NCBI GenBank assembly: GCA_039619475.1
Contig: CM077115.1
Span: 440,542,792 to 440,606,791 of the forward strand
Direction of reading: 5' to 3'
Source of the DNA: Icerya purchasi
Lineage: Eukaryota > Arthropoda > Insecta > Hemiptera > Monophlebidae
DNA length: 64,000 nucleotides
Shown: piece after piece, positions 11,799-23,575 of the stretch
Layout: each line of letters begins with the position of its first letter
How positions within the stretch are numbered: position 1 is the first letter of the stretch
Notes under the pieces: generated by a model
The model's database searches: none
What the model was told of the DNA's origin: nothing
Seen by the model: the letters and a program-made list of their open reading frames with translations, nothing else
Made by a program: the position numbers and the translations under genes

Positions 11799-11919
11799 GA
11801 TGATGCTAACAATACTACAAAACGAAAATTTTTAATGTCCTCCGATCGTTTTATTCCTCGTTAGGAGGACATAAGATTAACACAGTCTTCGTTATGCAGA
11901 TAGTATTGTTAGCATCATC
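11799..11919. repeat. Nested foldback (19-bp perfect inverted repeat)
   Basis: GATGATGCTAACAATACTA at 11799-11817 is perfectly inverted at 11901-11919. Inside the 83-bp loop, ATGTCCTCC (11835-11843) is inverted as GGAGGACAT (11864-11872). The structure could extrude as a two-tier hairpin. No target duplication is evident. Confidence 0.85.
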
Positions 11920-13150
11920 CTCCGGTCATAATCCTATTTATTTCAAGATTAAGATGTCTAGTCAGTTACTTTTCCCATCACTAATTCATAATTTTCAGAA
12001 TGCTGATTGGCCTGAATTTCCTAAATGTATTTCCCCTGATCTAAATTCTTTAAGAGAGTTCCTTTAAAAAAAATTTATATATTGGATCTGTACGTGAAGA
12101 AATTTACAGATCTAATATTTGCGAAGCATACACAGGCGTAACTAACGAACGCGATGAAATAAACGTTAAACAAATCATCACTCTCGGCGGGAGGCTCTCT
12201 TGCTTTTATAAAAATTAAAAATTATTTTAGAAAATTGCATCGATGACGACCTAATGATTTCACGTGTGCTATTCATGGATTCTTGACGAAGTTAGTTAAA
12301 AAATCCTTGATTAACTTTCAGCATATAAAATTGAATGATAAATTACGTAGACTAAGCCACAAAAATTATTCTTTTCAGGAAATCACTAAACTATATGAAC
12401 ACTATTCTCGGTAACATTCCGTCGCTATCTCATTTAAATGATATGCCGCCGTACGCTAACCGAGAAAAAGAGGAGGTATAGACCATCTTTTTTTTCAGAA
12501 CAGCCATAACCTGCGCTCGAAATATTTCAAAAATAAAATTAAATATGCGGTTGACAGCTACCTCGGTACCGCCTTTTCTTCTCGTGAACTAAACTTAAAA
12601 GTTATTATCAATCTAAAATATAACTATAACTATTCAGTTGGTTCGGATAGAACACACACGTAAGTATGATTAAGAACTTCCCAAAGAAAACTGTTAATCG
12701 GGCCTAACCGTTATCGTTAACTCTGTTTTATTACTCGGGCACTTTCCTACCAGCTGGATGGAATCTGTTATTATTACTGCAGCTAAAAACCAGGTAACTA
12801 CCAAAGCTGTTAATCAGAGACCGATTTTGCTTACTAGTATCTCGGAAAAATTTTGTTTTGAGAAACTAATAATACTATTTCGACTGAATGAATTTTATGT
12901 GGCTAATTCTTATCCCTTACCAGTTCGATTTTGATAACAATCTACCAACTGTTTTACAAATTAATTGCTGACACCAACACGGATAATTTCAATCTAAATA
13001 AATATTCACTCATTAGCACTGAAAAAGCGTTCGACGCGACGTAGCATTCAGGTATAATTGACCGATTAATTCATTTTAACTTTCCATAATATTATCTAAT
13101 GAAATTTAAAGGACAGGGATCGCGAATATAAAGTTTTTTTGCTAAATGTT

Positions 13151-13975
13151 GAGTTAACGATCATCCGTTTGTATAAAAAATCAGGTATTATACAAAAACA
13201 TATCAAATAAAATAAATATAAAATATAAACATAGGAGAATTAAACATATTTTATTGTAAACATACCGAAGGCTACCTTGCGGTATAGTTTAGGTTGCTTT
13301 ACCTGTTAAGCCATATATTCATTCTTTTAATTTTTTTTTTTTTGTAGTGGTATTTTTTCTATATTCTAATTTACCTTTTTTAGGTAATCACCTATTTATT
13401 CTAATTTTTATTTTATTTTTATTTTTTGTTTTTGATTGACTATTAGTAAAGACCCATCCAGCTCGGTACGATACTTGTCAGGTATATGCTCTTATTGTTA
13501 TCGCTTTATATTAAATATGCCACTTATTTATTTTTATTTTAAGTCAGCTGTGTCTCTCTTCAATAAGTGAATCAAAGTAGACTTATCTCGATATCGCGAT
13601 TCAAGTTCAAATCGCCCAATCTGTCTTTCATTTTCCGATTATTTTATCAATGATCGTCAGTTTGGTTCTCTTTTTATTAAGGTTTAATTCTGAAACTTTA
13701 CTTGGTTTGTCCAATCTTCGTTAGAAGGTTGTTTTCATTTGCGCTACTGGCTCTGTAAGGGTACTAGTGCTATCAGCAATACGTAGCTTGTTTCACCTCT
13801 AACGGCGATTTCACCGTCACAATTTTTTAAATATTAAAGACACAGAGAATAACGATGTAAAAAATAACTTAAAAACCTCGTAAAATATATGATTAACCCT
13901 TATATCCATACTCAAAAACCTTAATTATAAATATTTATCAATATCTGGAAAACAAGTTTTTCTGGATAGCCGACT
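13151..13975. other. Unassigned stretch between retrotransposon remnants
   Basis: AT-rich, with no readable coding sequence. It may be an insertion splitting one plus-strand retrotransposon copy, or unrelated flank. Confidence 0.3.
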
Positions 13976-15560
13976 TTCCTTCCATCAACCGTGTCTATAC
14001 GTGTCCTCCTTCGAAAGGCTCAACCTCATTAAATATCCTTTTCTCTTACTAATTTGGGAGCTAATCCTGTGATCTTGCTTATGTTTTACAAACCTTTTAT
14101 TCGCTCTATTCTTGATTACTGTTCCTATATTTATGGTAATTCTTCTAGATCCCTTCTGTCTAAGCTCGATCGGGTCCAAAATACATGTCTCCACCTCTGC
14201 CTTGGAGCCCGTAAGTCTACTCCTATCCCAGGCTCGCTGAATTTCAAATTCCTTCTCTTTTTCTTCGACGTTCCTTCTCCGGTTATCATTTCCTCGTCGA
14301 ACGGTTACCTATTTCCCCTTGCACTCATATTCCTTCATCTTACATAACAGGCGTTTTTCTGCTATCAAAACTCCCAATTGTATCTTTTATCGCTGGCCGT
14401 CTTGTCCAGTTTTCTGCGTATATTTACACTCACGATAAACTCCCCCTTATTTCTTCTTTAATTTTTCTTCTTTTCTTCATACTCCTATTCCTCCGAAACC
14501 TATTCTTCATTATGTTGTTAGATCAGAATTTCTACAGAATCTTAGCTCTTTTTTCCCCAACCATTTTTTGATCTTCACTGATGGCTCCAACGGATCCAAT
14601 GATGTTGACGCAGCTATTTTTTGTCTTTCTTTAAATTACTTCGAGTCCTTTAAACTTCTCTCCTTTTATTAAATCTTTTATGCTGAGTCTTCTGCTATTC
14701 TGCGTCGCCTTCTCTTTATCACATCTTCACCGGCCTCTCGCAATCTCCTTATCCTATCGGATACTCAAAGCGTGCTGCAGACTATCTCATCTCCTCTTCC
14801 TTCTCACTCAACCGACTACAACATTCTTCTTATTCGCTCCTTGATTATCTAGTCCTTTCCCACTTAATCCAAACGGATTTCTTTTGGATTTTTGGCCATG
14901 CCGGAATCGAACGAAATTAATTGATTGACGCTCATTCGCTCGATTATCTTTTTCTTCTGGTAGGTTTCTTCCTGTTTTCTCAGATTCCAATATTACCCTT
15001 CTGTCTGCAACTGTCCATTCCAGACTTTGGTTTAGCTCCCCTACGTGTCTCTTCATTCTCTAACCCGGACTCTTTTTTTTTTTTTATCTATTCAACCTAA
15101 CCTTCCACGCTTTCCCTGATTTTTTTAACTTTCCTTCTTTGCGCCGCTCCAACAACCTTTCTGAGATTTGCCACTTGCGTTTTGAGCATAATTTGCTCCC
15201 TTTCTCGCTTTTCCGTTATTCTCTCGCGCCTTCTACTCATTTTCCATTGCACCCCTCCAGCAAACAATTTATCTGCGATCCCGATCATATAATGTTGTCA
15301 GGTATTCGTCGCTTTCAACTAAACAAGCTTCTTTTCATTCCTTCCTTTTACAAATCGGTATTCCTATTCCATACTGTGCTTCATTCATTCTCACCCTTCC
15401 TTCTCCTTCTGTTATCCCAGCTCTTGATTTCTTTCTGTTGGTTATCTCTGATCGTGTAATCATCTGATTCTCTCTTGCCCCCTCTGTTCCATTGTTCTTG
15501 GGCCAATGTCCATGTTGACGGACCCATAATAAAATTGAAATTAAAATTAATAAAAAAATA
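13976..15560 (+). pseudogene. Family-B non-LTR element: RT thumb, RNase H and 3' UTR, decayed
   Basis: Plus-strand remnants in family order. The RT C-terminal block (FYKPFIRSILDYCSYIYGN, then LSKLDRVQNTCLHLCLGA) lies at 14090-14215. RNase H follows with IFTDGSNGSND near 14570, an AES-type motif near 14685 and an SDTQS motif near 14760. The late C-terminal region and 3' UTR end near 15500-15560 with GGGCCAATGTCCATG, then GGACCCAT and an A-rich tail. RNase H degrades the RNA strand during target-primed reverse transcription; here all domains carry stops or frameshifts. Related copies lie at 19.5-20.75 kb (minus) and 32.4-33.9 kb (plus). Confidence 0.8.
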
Positions 15561-16439
15561 AAAAGTATCGACCTGTTCTAATTCAAGTAGAAAATGCAAA
15601 AACTTGAATCGGTTGAACTTCAAAGTATAGCATTACAATCTTCAATAAACATTCCGCATAAGCTGTCCAACTGGTGATTACTAATTGAATTTTTTCTTTT
15701 TCTTAAACGGCCGCACTAAATAATAATGCAAATTTTTTTTTTCTACTCATTTTGATCATCCGAAATTTTTTCAGATGTGGAATCTTCAATGACTAATTCT
15801 CTTTCTAAAAATGTTCCCTACGTAGCCGTACTTAGCACACTTTAGATTTCTATTGAAACCACTTTTGAATCATAAAAAAAGACAGCTTCCTGTTACCACT
15901 CTCTGTGTATTCATCATTCCATGCTTCATCGGTACTAATTTTCATCTGAACGATTAGTACCTGCCAATTTAACTTTAATTTATCGGGTAAGTTTTTATGT
16001 AAATCGGTTCGTGACGTTTCCTTCGGAGAATAGAATAGAGGTTTGATTTTCTGTCGAGTTGTTGGAAAGTATTTCGAAGAGGGAGGAATATAAGATATTT
16101 TTATTCCGGACGTTTAGCCTAAAAGAATGTCGAACTGTCAAATCGATATTACTAGTTTTTTCCGTGATTTTTTTATTTATTACTTTTTCTGAAACACTAT
16201 ATTTTCGGTACATTTTAGGAAATATCTCGCGCCAACAACTTTTCCTTTTTATTATCCAAAAATCGAAAATCTTCCATCTTAGGTGAAATGTAAAAAAGTT
16301 TATTGTTTAACGTGATGTGTATAAGATTTGAAATTTCAGTAAATACACCGCTAAGCCAAAAGTTCCCGTTAAAACTTACTAGTGGGTCACGAATCAATTA
16401 ACAATAAGTCGTAAACAACTTTCTAAATATATGTAATAT

Positions 16440-16474
<35 letters not shown>

Positions 16475-16985
16475 ATGTGTGTATGTATGTATGCATGTAT
16501 ATATATATATTTATATATATACATATATATATATATGTATGTATGTACATTTGCTTTTACCATGGGCGAAAAAGTTTACGAAGAGTATCTTTAGAATTTT
16601 AAATAGTTTTCTGATCGAACAGCTTGGGAAGTGCAGAATTTTCGCTAACATATTTAAAAGTTTTAGTTCATAAACCATCCGTCGCCGAAATCATAGCTGA
16701 CTTTTCAATATCGAATTCACTCCATAAAATGATGGAGAACGAATGCGGGGAGTATTTTATTACGAATATCTTTCAGATCGTTGTAAAATTACGACACAAT
16801 TTTTGATCGTAAGTATTAATCGCGATTCGAATAAAATTGACACGATTATTATCAAACCGTTTCATTGCGCCAACGATACATTCAGATTGCTTACGATAGT
16901 TAACAGTTCAAAGATCTCTAATAATCACTACTTATGATAAATCTGAGATGTTAATTACAACAAAAATGTCGCGTATTTTATCTAT
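15561..16985. other. Unassigned AT-rich stretch
   Basis: No element or gene recognised. Includes a mixed (TA)n/(TG)n microsatellite at about 16440-16550. Confidence 0.35.
16440..16550. repeat. (TA)n/(TG)n compound microsatellite
   Basis: TA repeats, then TGTGTG/TGTA repeats, then TA repeats again. Confidence 0.9.
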
Positions 16986-16989
16986 GTTT

Positions 16990-17204
16990 TTCAGTTGGAC
17001 TCACCTACCAGGGCATTGACCCAGTTCGGGAAGCTTTCGATTTTAATACGATTACAAATTGAGAAAAGGAAGAAGACAATCGCAGGGACTATTGGAGATA
17101 CAAGGAGAGAAAGAATGAATAGGGGGTAGGAAGAGAAAGGTTTAAAAGCTGTAAAAGAACGAGTAATGCTCGACGTAAAGAACGGAACATTCGAAAAATA
17201 CATA
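16990..17204 (-). mobile_element. Family-B 3' end, 5'-truncated
   Basis: Begins with the 3' signature in complementary form (GGACTCACC...GGGCATTGACCCAG). The minus strand reads FSNVPFFTSSITRSFTAFKP and onward, similar to the hydrophobic C-terminal region of other family-B copies (compare FLHSPLSI near 19.5 kb). Its 5' boundary touches the T-run at 17205, the poly(A) of the neighbouring R1-type copy, so one probably inserted into the tail of the other. Confidence 0.65.
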
Positions 17205-18335
17205 TTTTTTTTTTTTTTTTTGATCCCCAATTCGTAATACGATGGGGTAAATATATTTAGAAAATTTATATAAATAACAGGTCTGTCCTGAGCCCGTCCA
17301 TTTAAGTTTATGGAACCCTGACAGACTGTTTTACAATGTTAATAATAATTAGTATTCCTTAAATATCTTAAATATTAATACAGGTGTACATGTACTTTAC
17401 GGTGATTTATTTCGGCTATCGTAAAACTACTGAACATATTTTAAATAGCTTAGTTACACTAATTGATCAGGGCTAATATTGCTAAAATCTGTATTACTAT
17501 GGTTACAGCCGGAAAAGATACGCTTAATATTATCAGGACAGTTACACGTTACATAGTTATTTGAGTATGCAATTTTATGTTTATGTAAATAATCTTTAAA
17601 TAGACCCCGTGTCCAGTAAGAAATTGTACATTAAAAAAATTTGGCGTAAAAACTTTATTATGTAGTCTATCATCTATGGTTGGAAAACATTTTTTAGCTA
17701 TACCGTTATTATATTGGTCTCACTGCGCCTGAAATTTATTATTATAATATTTATCTAATATATAAGTATTTAAACTGTTTAAGCGTTAACGAGGTTTATT
17801 TGTGTATGAAGTAAGGTTGATGATACCGTACGTTATGGAATTCATGATTTTTACGAGTAATATTATTTTTTATTAAAAATATGTTAATATGTTTCTGTAT
17901 TTCGTAAGTTAATGGTTTAATACCTGCAATGATAGCGCTTGCCACGTAGCTGGTAGTTTTATAAGCTTTAATCATTTTTATTGCAATAGTTCTCTGAAAA
18001 CTTTTTAATATATTTTGAAATCTTTTAACTTTTAAAATGTCTACATATATATATTACACTAGCATAAAGTATGTTAGGCAATATTACGCTTTTATATAAT
18101 GTTATTAGTCCCTTCTTGTAATTTAATCGGTTATTATTATTATATAATTTGTTAAATATAATTAAAAATGTATTTATTTTTTTAGTGATATAGTGAAAAT
18201 GATTATAAAATTTTAAGTTATTGTCTATTATTATACCTAAGAGTATTTGGTTTGACTAACCATGCTAATATTTAATCCGTATTGGAGCAAATTTAATCTT
18301 TTATCCTTTAAGTTTTTGTTAAACAACATGTAAGT
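17205..18335 (-). pseudogene. R1-type non-LTR element: RT C-terminal half with poly(A)
   Basis: The T-run 17205-17220 is the poly(A) tail on the minus strand. Reading upstream on that strand (18270 to about 17500) gives LGIIIDNNLKFYNHFHYITK, then KGLITLYKSVILPNILYASV. After frameshifts comes QFLTGHG-like and (F/H)KDYLHKHKI sequence followed by cysteines, which matches the R1/TRAS-type RT thumb and C-terminal zinc-binding region. It differs from family B in lacking RNase H. The 3' UTR at 17221-17400 recurs at 31155-31410. Many frameshifts and stops; non-functional. Confidence 0.65.
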
Positions 18336-18690
18336 TGACTTAAAAAAAAAAAAGAAAACATGGCACCGCAAATTAAACTACAATTATTTGGATAGAAAGG
18401 ATAAAATGGAGAGGAAATAAGAAAAAAAGCAAGAAAAAGAGGAGGGAGTAAGTTTTGATTAAAGCGAAAACATGGCAGAAATGAAGAAAAAAACGAAAAT
18501 GTGAAGTCATGGTATGGTCGACACGGCAGGCAAGACTGAATCGACAGATAAAAAGATTGAGAATTTGAAAGAAGGGAACGATAGATAGATGCCATAGTTT
18601 ATTTTTGAGAGAAAATCTACGTTAATAGCAAAGAATTTAGTAAGGAATCGACCGTTATGTGCAACAACCATTGAAAAAAAGAACTCAATT
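18336..18690 (-). pseudogene. Family-B internal fragment (region after RNase H)
   Basis: The minus strand reads LLSNSQSFYLSIQSCLP and onward, matching FFTNPRSFYLSVQPLPSSLP in the longer minus-strand copy near 19.8 kb. The upstream codons also align with the segment near 19.9 kb. Only this internal segment is present, with no 3' signature of its own, so it is truncated at both ends. Confidence 0.6.
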
Positions 18691-19230
18691 ATGTGTCAGG
18701 CAGATAGTATTAAAAATAATTTAGGCTATCTCGTAAAATAAATCAGACGACTTGTTCGCGATAACAATAGATTGAAATGAAATTTTTTAACTGATGCTTT
18801 AGCTTAGCAAATGCGTTATATTATAATTTGATACGATTTATACTACCTGAAGCACTAATAAACGTCTGCTGCTGGGAAGAAAAGAAAAGCAAACAAGGAG
18901 TTATACAAGAAGAGATCACAACATTGAGGACACCGATTTTGATGAAATTTTGCAGACCATTAGGAGACCATATGAATCGTATAAGATTAATTTTTGATTT
19001 GCACGATAAATTAAAATTTTTAGAATAACGGATGTTATGGATAGCTGTTTAGACAAAAAATATACAATAAATTCCGAATTATGTATACTTCGTGTGTAGC
19101 GAACCGATTGTTCCAAAACGAAGTATATCAAACGTGAGAATTACTGAAAAACAATAAAGTGTTTTTAAAGAAATTAATCTTCAATGTTTAAACTCCTACA
19201 CCTAATCTAATGTAACTTACTAAATATCGA
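18691..19230. other. Unassigned stretch
   Basis: No element or gene recognised between the retrotransposon fragments. Confidence 0.3.
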
Positions 19231-19491
19231 TTCTACACTGATCCCCTATGCGGATGATCTTTGTATATCCTTCACACTATAACTAGCCATACAAATCTCA
19301 AAAAAAAAAATGAGATTATTTGCAAAAAACTGGAGTATACTGCAAACAAACTAGGATTATCATTCCCCTTAGAAAAATGTAAATCGATAGTTTTTGGTGA
19401 TCAAAAACTCTCAAGTAAACTAAGTCAGCTCGAAATTATTTCTGGGCTACCTGTTCAGCTAGTAAAACAATTGAAATACCTTGGTAATTGA
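19231..19491 (+). pseudogene. Reverse transcriptase palm/thumb fragment (YADD)
   Basis: A plus-strand fragment begins at the RT catalytic box (PYADDLCI, near 19243-19266). After a frameshift it continues LEYTANKLGLSFPLEKCKSI and LVKQLKYLGN, which match the post-YADD and thumb regions of R1/I-type RTs. It ends abruptly at 19491, where oppositely oriented family-B sequence begins. Both ends are broken. The two catalytic Asp codons are present but upstream motifs are absent. Confidence 0.75.
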
Positions 19492-20760
19492 GAGAGGGGA
19501 GTGTAAGAATTGAGTGGGCACTATAAGGAGTAGGAAGGCCAAGGCGCAGAAGACTAGAATACAGAGTAAAACGTTCGGAGTAAATAAAGGGGCATTCGAA
19601 CAAAATGTGATTCGCATCACAGGTATAATTGAGCTCTGGAGGGTCATAAGGACACAAAGGAGATTGAACAATAGAAAAACGGAAAAGAGAAGCCGGAAGC
19701 AAACTATGATTGAACCGCAGGCGAACTATAGAGGAAATAATCGAACGGCTAAGGTAGGGGAAAAGATTAAACCAAGAGGAAGAGAGGAAGGGAGGGGTTG
19801 AACAGAAAGGTAAAAAGATCGAGGATTGGTAAAGAATGAAGGATAGAATCCGGTCCAGAAATCGTGATGGAAACGATAAGAAAGACAGTAGAGAGTTTGA
19901 GCAGAAAATCTACTAATGAATAGACCATTGGTCGCCGCCGAACGCGCCAACGAGTCAATTAACTCGTTGCCAGGAATAATGACCAGGAATCCATAGTAGA
20001 TCGATTACAACAGAACGGGATGCAAATAAATTAGAAAAATTAAGAAGCGAATTTGGAGAATAATGGGATCAGTGACATGAGTAGGAAAAGGAGAGGAGAT
20101 AGCCAATAAAACACTTTTCGAGTAGTCCGAGGATAGGAGGAATCTAGAGATGTTATTTGTCGAGGATATGAAAAGGACTGCCTGCAGGGTAGCCATGGAT
20201 TCGGCAAGAAAAATAGAGGAAAAGGAGGGCAACCGAAAGGATTCGGAATACGTAAACGCGGGGATAATGAACGCAGCCCCAACGCCAGCATCAGACTTCG
20301 AACCATCCGTGTAGATAATTGTATGGGAAGGAAAGTATGAGGATAATACGTGATTGAATTCGTTTTGAACGGCAGGATGAGGAAGAGATTTAATGTCCGA
20401 GGGGAGAACAAATAACTTCGGAGAATGCTTGAATTCAAAGAAATTAAAATTGAAGTAAGGTGGTTTGGTGAAAGGGAGAACAAAAGGCAAGAAGAGCATA
20501 AGCCGAGAAGAGATCGAGGATAATATATTGAGAGGAGAGAAGCGCCAGTTATCGGAAATAAATTGATAGGAACTTAGGAGTTTAAAATTACTAATGGGAA
20601 GGCGTTTAATCAGAAATCTTTCACCTAATAAGAGTCTTCGAATGAAAAGAGGAAGGAATCCCGACTCTGCCAAAATGGCTGAAATACGAGAGGAGTTAAA
20701 TACTCCGATACAGATATACCTTATTTCTGTAAAGAATAAAATGTCATTCAATAAATTTTC
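19492..20760 (-). pseudogene. Family-B non-LTR element with RNase H, 5'-truncated
   Basis: The longest readable family-B coding piece: a 248-codon open frame at 20751-20005, then frameshifted continuation to about 19492. It starts within the RT C-terminal region (YIRR/FIRRLLLGERFLIKRLPIS is shared with the copy at 32.6 kb). It contains RNase H with TDGS (Asp 149 of the frame), AES (Glu 184) and a third acidic position in SSD (Asp 209). Downstream come traces of the histidine motif region (near 19950) and the zinc-binding block CDANHILFECP (near 19600). The gag, endonuclease and RT palm are missing. RNase H helps second-strand synthesis in I/R1-type elements. Non-functional. Confidence 0.8.
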
Positions 20761-20925
20761 CTATTGTTTATGAGAATATTTCGATATGGTAGGGTCAGAA
20801 AGTGCAAAATACTATATGTGTAAAAAAAACATCTACGAGTATCGGAAATTTAAACACCGACAAATAAATTACAAAATTAAATTTACGAAAAGATTATTTT
20901 GCTGAAAATAAGAAATTTCAATAGT
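20761..20925. other. Unassigned spacer
   Basis: Short AT-rich spacer between two retrotransposon remnants. Confidence 0.3.
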
Positions 20926-22860
20926 TTTAACGATATTTACTCAGGCGTTTGATAGAATTTATAGTTGAAAAAATTTTGGATCAACTTCGCCGATGGGCGC
21001 CCTCGGAGGCAACTTAGTGTCGTCTAAAAATAATTTCTTGTCCGAGCGGAAATGTTTCGTTCGGGCAGGGAAGCATTCTTCCTCGTTAAGGTCACCAAAA
21101 AAACAGAATTCCACAAGGCTCCGTCCTCAGAACCAATGATCTTCCTTCCATCGTTGTTTAATTGCCGGTGCACAGTGTTCATTGTTCGCTGACGACCTCG
21201 CTATTTTCGTTAATTGCAGCAGTATAAAAATTGGCTAAAGAAAGTATTACAGTACATCAAGAATCTCCGAATGGAAAACGGGGCCTTTAAATTTTGATAG
21301 CAAAGACTACGACTATTCATTTTTGTCGGCTTCGGAAATGCGAGCACGAAATATCCATTAACCTGGATAGCCTATCAACTGATCGCAGCTTCCTCCGTTC
21401 GTTACCTCGGCCTACTCTTTGATCAAACTCTATCGTGGAAATCCCATATAAAACAATTGAAACAATCCTGCTTCCGGAAAATGAACCTATCTTAAGGAAA
21501 CTCGCGCATACCACTTACGGATCAAACCGCGTCTCATTACTCCGAATTTACCGCGCAATAATAACATTTAAATGCTACTATGCTTCGGAGGTATACTCAA
21601 CAGGCAAACAGAACTATTTGCAATCATTAAACACCATCCATACTACTGCTGTTCTACAGGAGCATTCCACACACTGCTCTCATCGATAGTCTACATACAG
21701 GGAAATGGCCCCCAGATATTCACTAATTTCTATACACTCAATGCGTAGTCTCAAGACCTTCGTGTATAATATCGGCTACTCTTCGAACTGGAATGGAAGC
21801 AGTGTCGAGACAATCTCATCACATTATTATCAGCGGATTCTATCATTTACCAACATGATGAGAGAAGCACAGATAAGCTCTCACTCAGTCGCAGTCATTC
21901 CGCCATGGAACCACAGTCAAATTGGATCTTGGTTTATTAAATTGTTTTTGCCGAAGCGTAAATTCCATCTTCGAGGAGGCTAAACTAAAGATATCTTTAT
22001 ATGCCCGTAATGCATCACAGTCTTCTTTACGGACGCATCTATCTATGTTGGAAACTTTCGTAGGGTGTTCCGTGATAAAAGGAAATGCCAATTCGGTACT
22101 TACTTCATAAATTCTTTTCCGTTCTTTCGGCCGAACTTTACGCAACATTCCTAGCATTTCAGTTTTTCTTGAACCAGGAAACATACAATTAATCTGTGTT
22201 CTGACTCTGTTGCGGCTTTAAATTCCATATCCGATGTTTTCAGTGTTAAATAACACCCCCATTGCGAAGGAAATAGTCAAACTACAGATATCTGCCTCGT
22301 CTGGCGCGATATCATTCCTCTGGATTCCAAGTCACTCCGGAATTCCTGAAAATGAGTTACAGAGCAGCCAAAGAAGACGCATCGATTCTCCCTGTTTCAG
22401 ACACATTCCGGTACCAGCTTCAGACTTCATTCGCTACCTAAAATTGGCTTTAGACACACACTGTGGAATCAACGGTGGCTGCCCATCATCCCGTGTTCAA
22501 ATAAATTTCGTAAAATTAAGAAGAATGTCCGACCTTGGAAGACACTCACCTGAGCCGAAGAAAATGTAATCGTTACCGGACTCCGGCAGAGACATACGCA
22601 ACTCACACATGGTTACCTACTACAAAAGACACCGGTTCCAATCTGCAGCACATGTAACTCTCTGATCTTTCTGTTCTCCACATATCTTCACAGAATATCC
22701 TCAAATTCCCTCTGATTAACACATAACCTTCCCTCCTCCTTGTGCCTAATATCCTCTCTGGTGACGACCCTGCTATCCGTTCGAACCTAATCAGTTTTCT
22801 GCATCATGCAAAGTTATACTGCGCAATTCATTTTATCTTGTGCTAGTCTAAACTGGAATT
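20926..22860 (+). pseudogene. I-type non-LTR element: RT to RNase H, decayed (family C)
   Basis: Plus-strand remnants in order. An RT box resembling PQGSVL lies near 21115-21130. The catalytic FADDLAIF-like box lies near 21190-21215. A thumb piece reads LRKLAHTTYGSNRVSLLRIYRAI at 21490-21560. RNase H traces include an acidic box near 22025 and the C-terminal motif FLWIPSHSGIPENE at 22315-22355. The tail reads RLRQRHTQLTHGYLL near 22580-22620. The (F/S)LWxPSHxGIxxNE motif is the conserved RNase H histidine region of I-group elements. This family also supplies the fragments at 54.4-56.2 kb and perhaps 61.4-62.3 kb. At least ten frame breaks, so clearly dead. Confidence 0.75.
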
Positions 22861-23575
22861 TATCCATTGCGGTTTCTGGTTTATCCTTCACCTTATTGAA
22901 GGTCTTTCTTTATTTCTTTTAAGTTCTAAAAGTATCCATGTACAATTTCATTATAAAAATAGGTATTTTGTTTCTCCTTTACCGCCCTCCGCTACTTTAT
23001 TCAAGTAATTTACCTTTATCTTAACACATCTCAGCTCTGATTTTTAGCACAACTTCAATGCAATCTCACGTCTTCCGGATTTTCACGTTGAACTTATCGA
23101 ATTTTGTAAAATAAATAATTCCTAATTTCGAACGTGACGTACCTCGCCTTCATATTTTTATACCTTTGTATTTTCATCTCTCGTATCGGTTACGTTCTGA
23201 ATTTTGCACGCATCATTCGCTTCAGAGCGACACCAGTTGGCGCTTGTCCTGCACTCCTGTTCCAACAAAGTCGGTCCAGACTCCACCCGGACAGCACCAA
23301 AAGGCTGCAGGTCAACAGTTCTTTTCAGAGTTACGCGTCATTAACCAGCATGTATTACTTGATCGCCGCGCTCATTTTGTGACGTACGCATCATTAGCAA
23401 AAGTCCATCAAACGAATATCGCTGCTTCTGGTCGTTCGTTTTCTACTCGGTGACGCTATCCCTGCTGTAGGTCTCATGGCCTTCGACTTTCAATCACTTA
23501 GCTATCCTGTTGGCTAGCAACATTATTTCATCTTGGTCGGCTCTTTACAAACATCGCATTAATGACAGCAGTATT
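22861..23575. other. Unassigned stretch
   Basis: AT-rich to 23150, then a GC-richer patch at 23200-23470 with short overlapping frames on the plus strand. The patch has no motif I recognise. It could be a decayed element or unique sequence. Confidence 0.3.

Larger units (their letters stand above)
9600..13150 (+). pseudogene. Decayed non-LTR retrotransposon (gag knuckle, endonuclease, RT), broken
   Basis: Ordered plus-strand remnants, all broken by stops and frameshifts. A gag-type zinc knuckle, CSNCSGLHFANSRDC, lies near 9650-9690. Apurinic-type endonuclease traces follow at about 10020-10400, including WNANS, RGGCVAIPIRNN and AGDLNAKTGL (the GDFNA metal/catalytic box). RT traces lie at 12680-13110, including the block resembling FLPAGWMESVII...NQRPILLTSISEK, a LFRLNEF stretch, and a KAFD-like motif near 13020. 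Gag before endonuclease before RT fits an I/R1 or Jockey-group element. It may be the 5' part of the family-B copy at 13.98-15.56 kb, but the join is not readable. A minus-strand insertion interrupts it near 10.6-10.95 kb. Confidence 0.65.

Noticed and set aside
20040..20483. Large second reading frame on the minus strand
   Set aside because: It overlaps the RNase H frame of family B in another phase and has no motif; it is a shadow frame.
23200..23460. GC-richer patch with two overlapping plus-strand frames
   Set aside because: No motif on either strand; it could be decayed element sequence but cannot be assigned.
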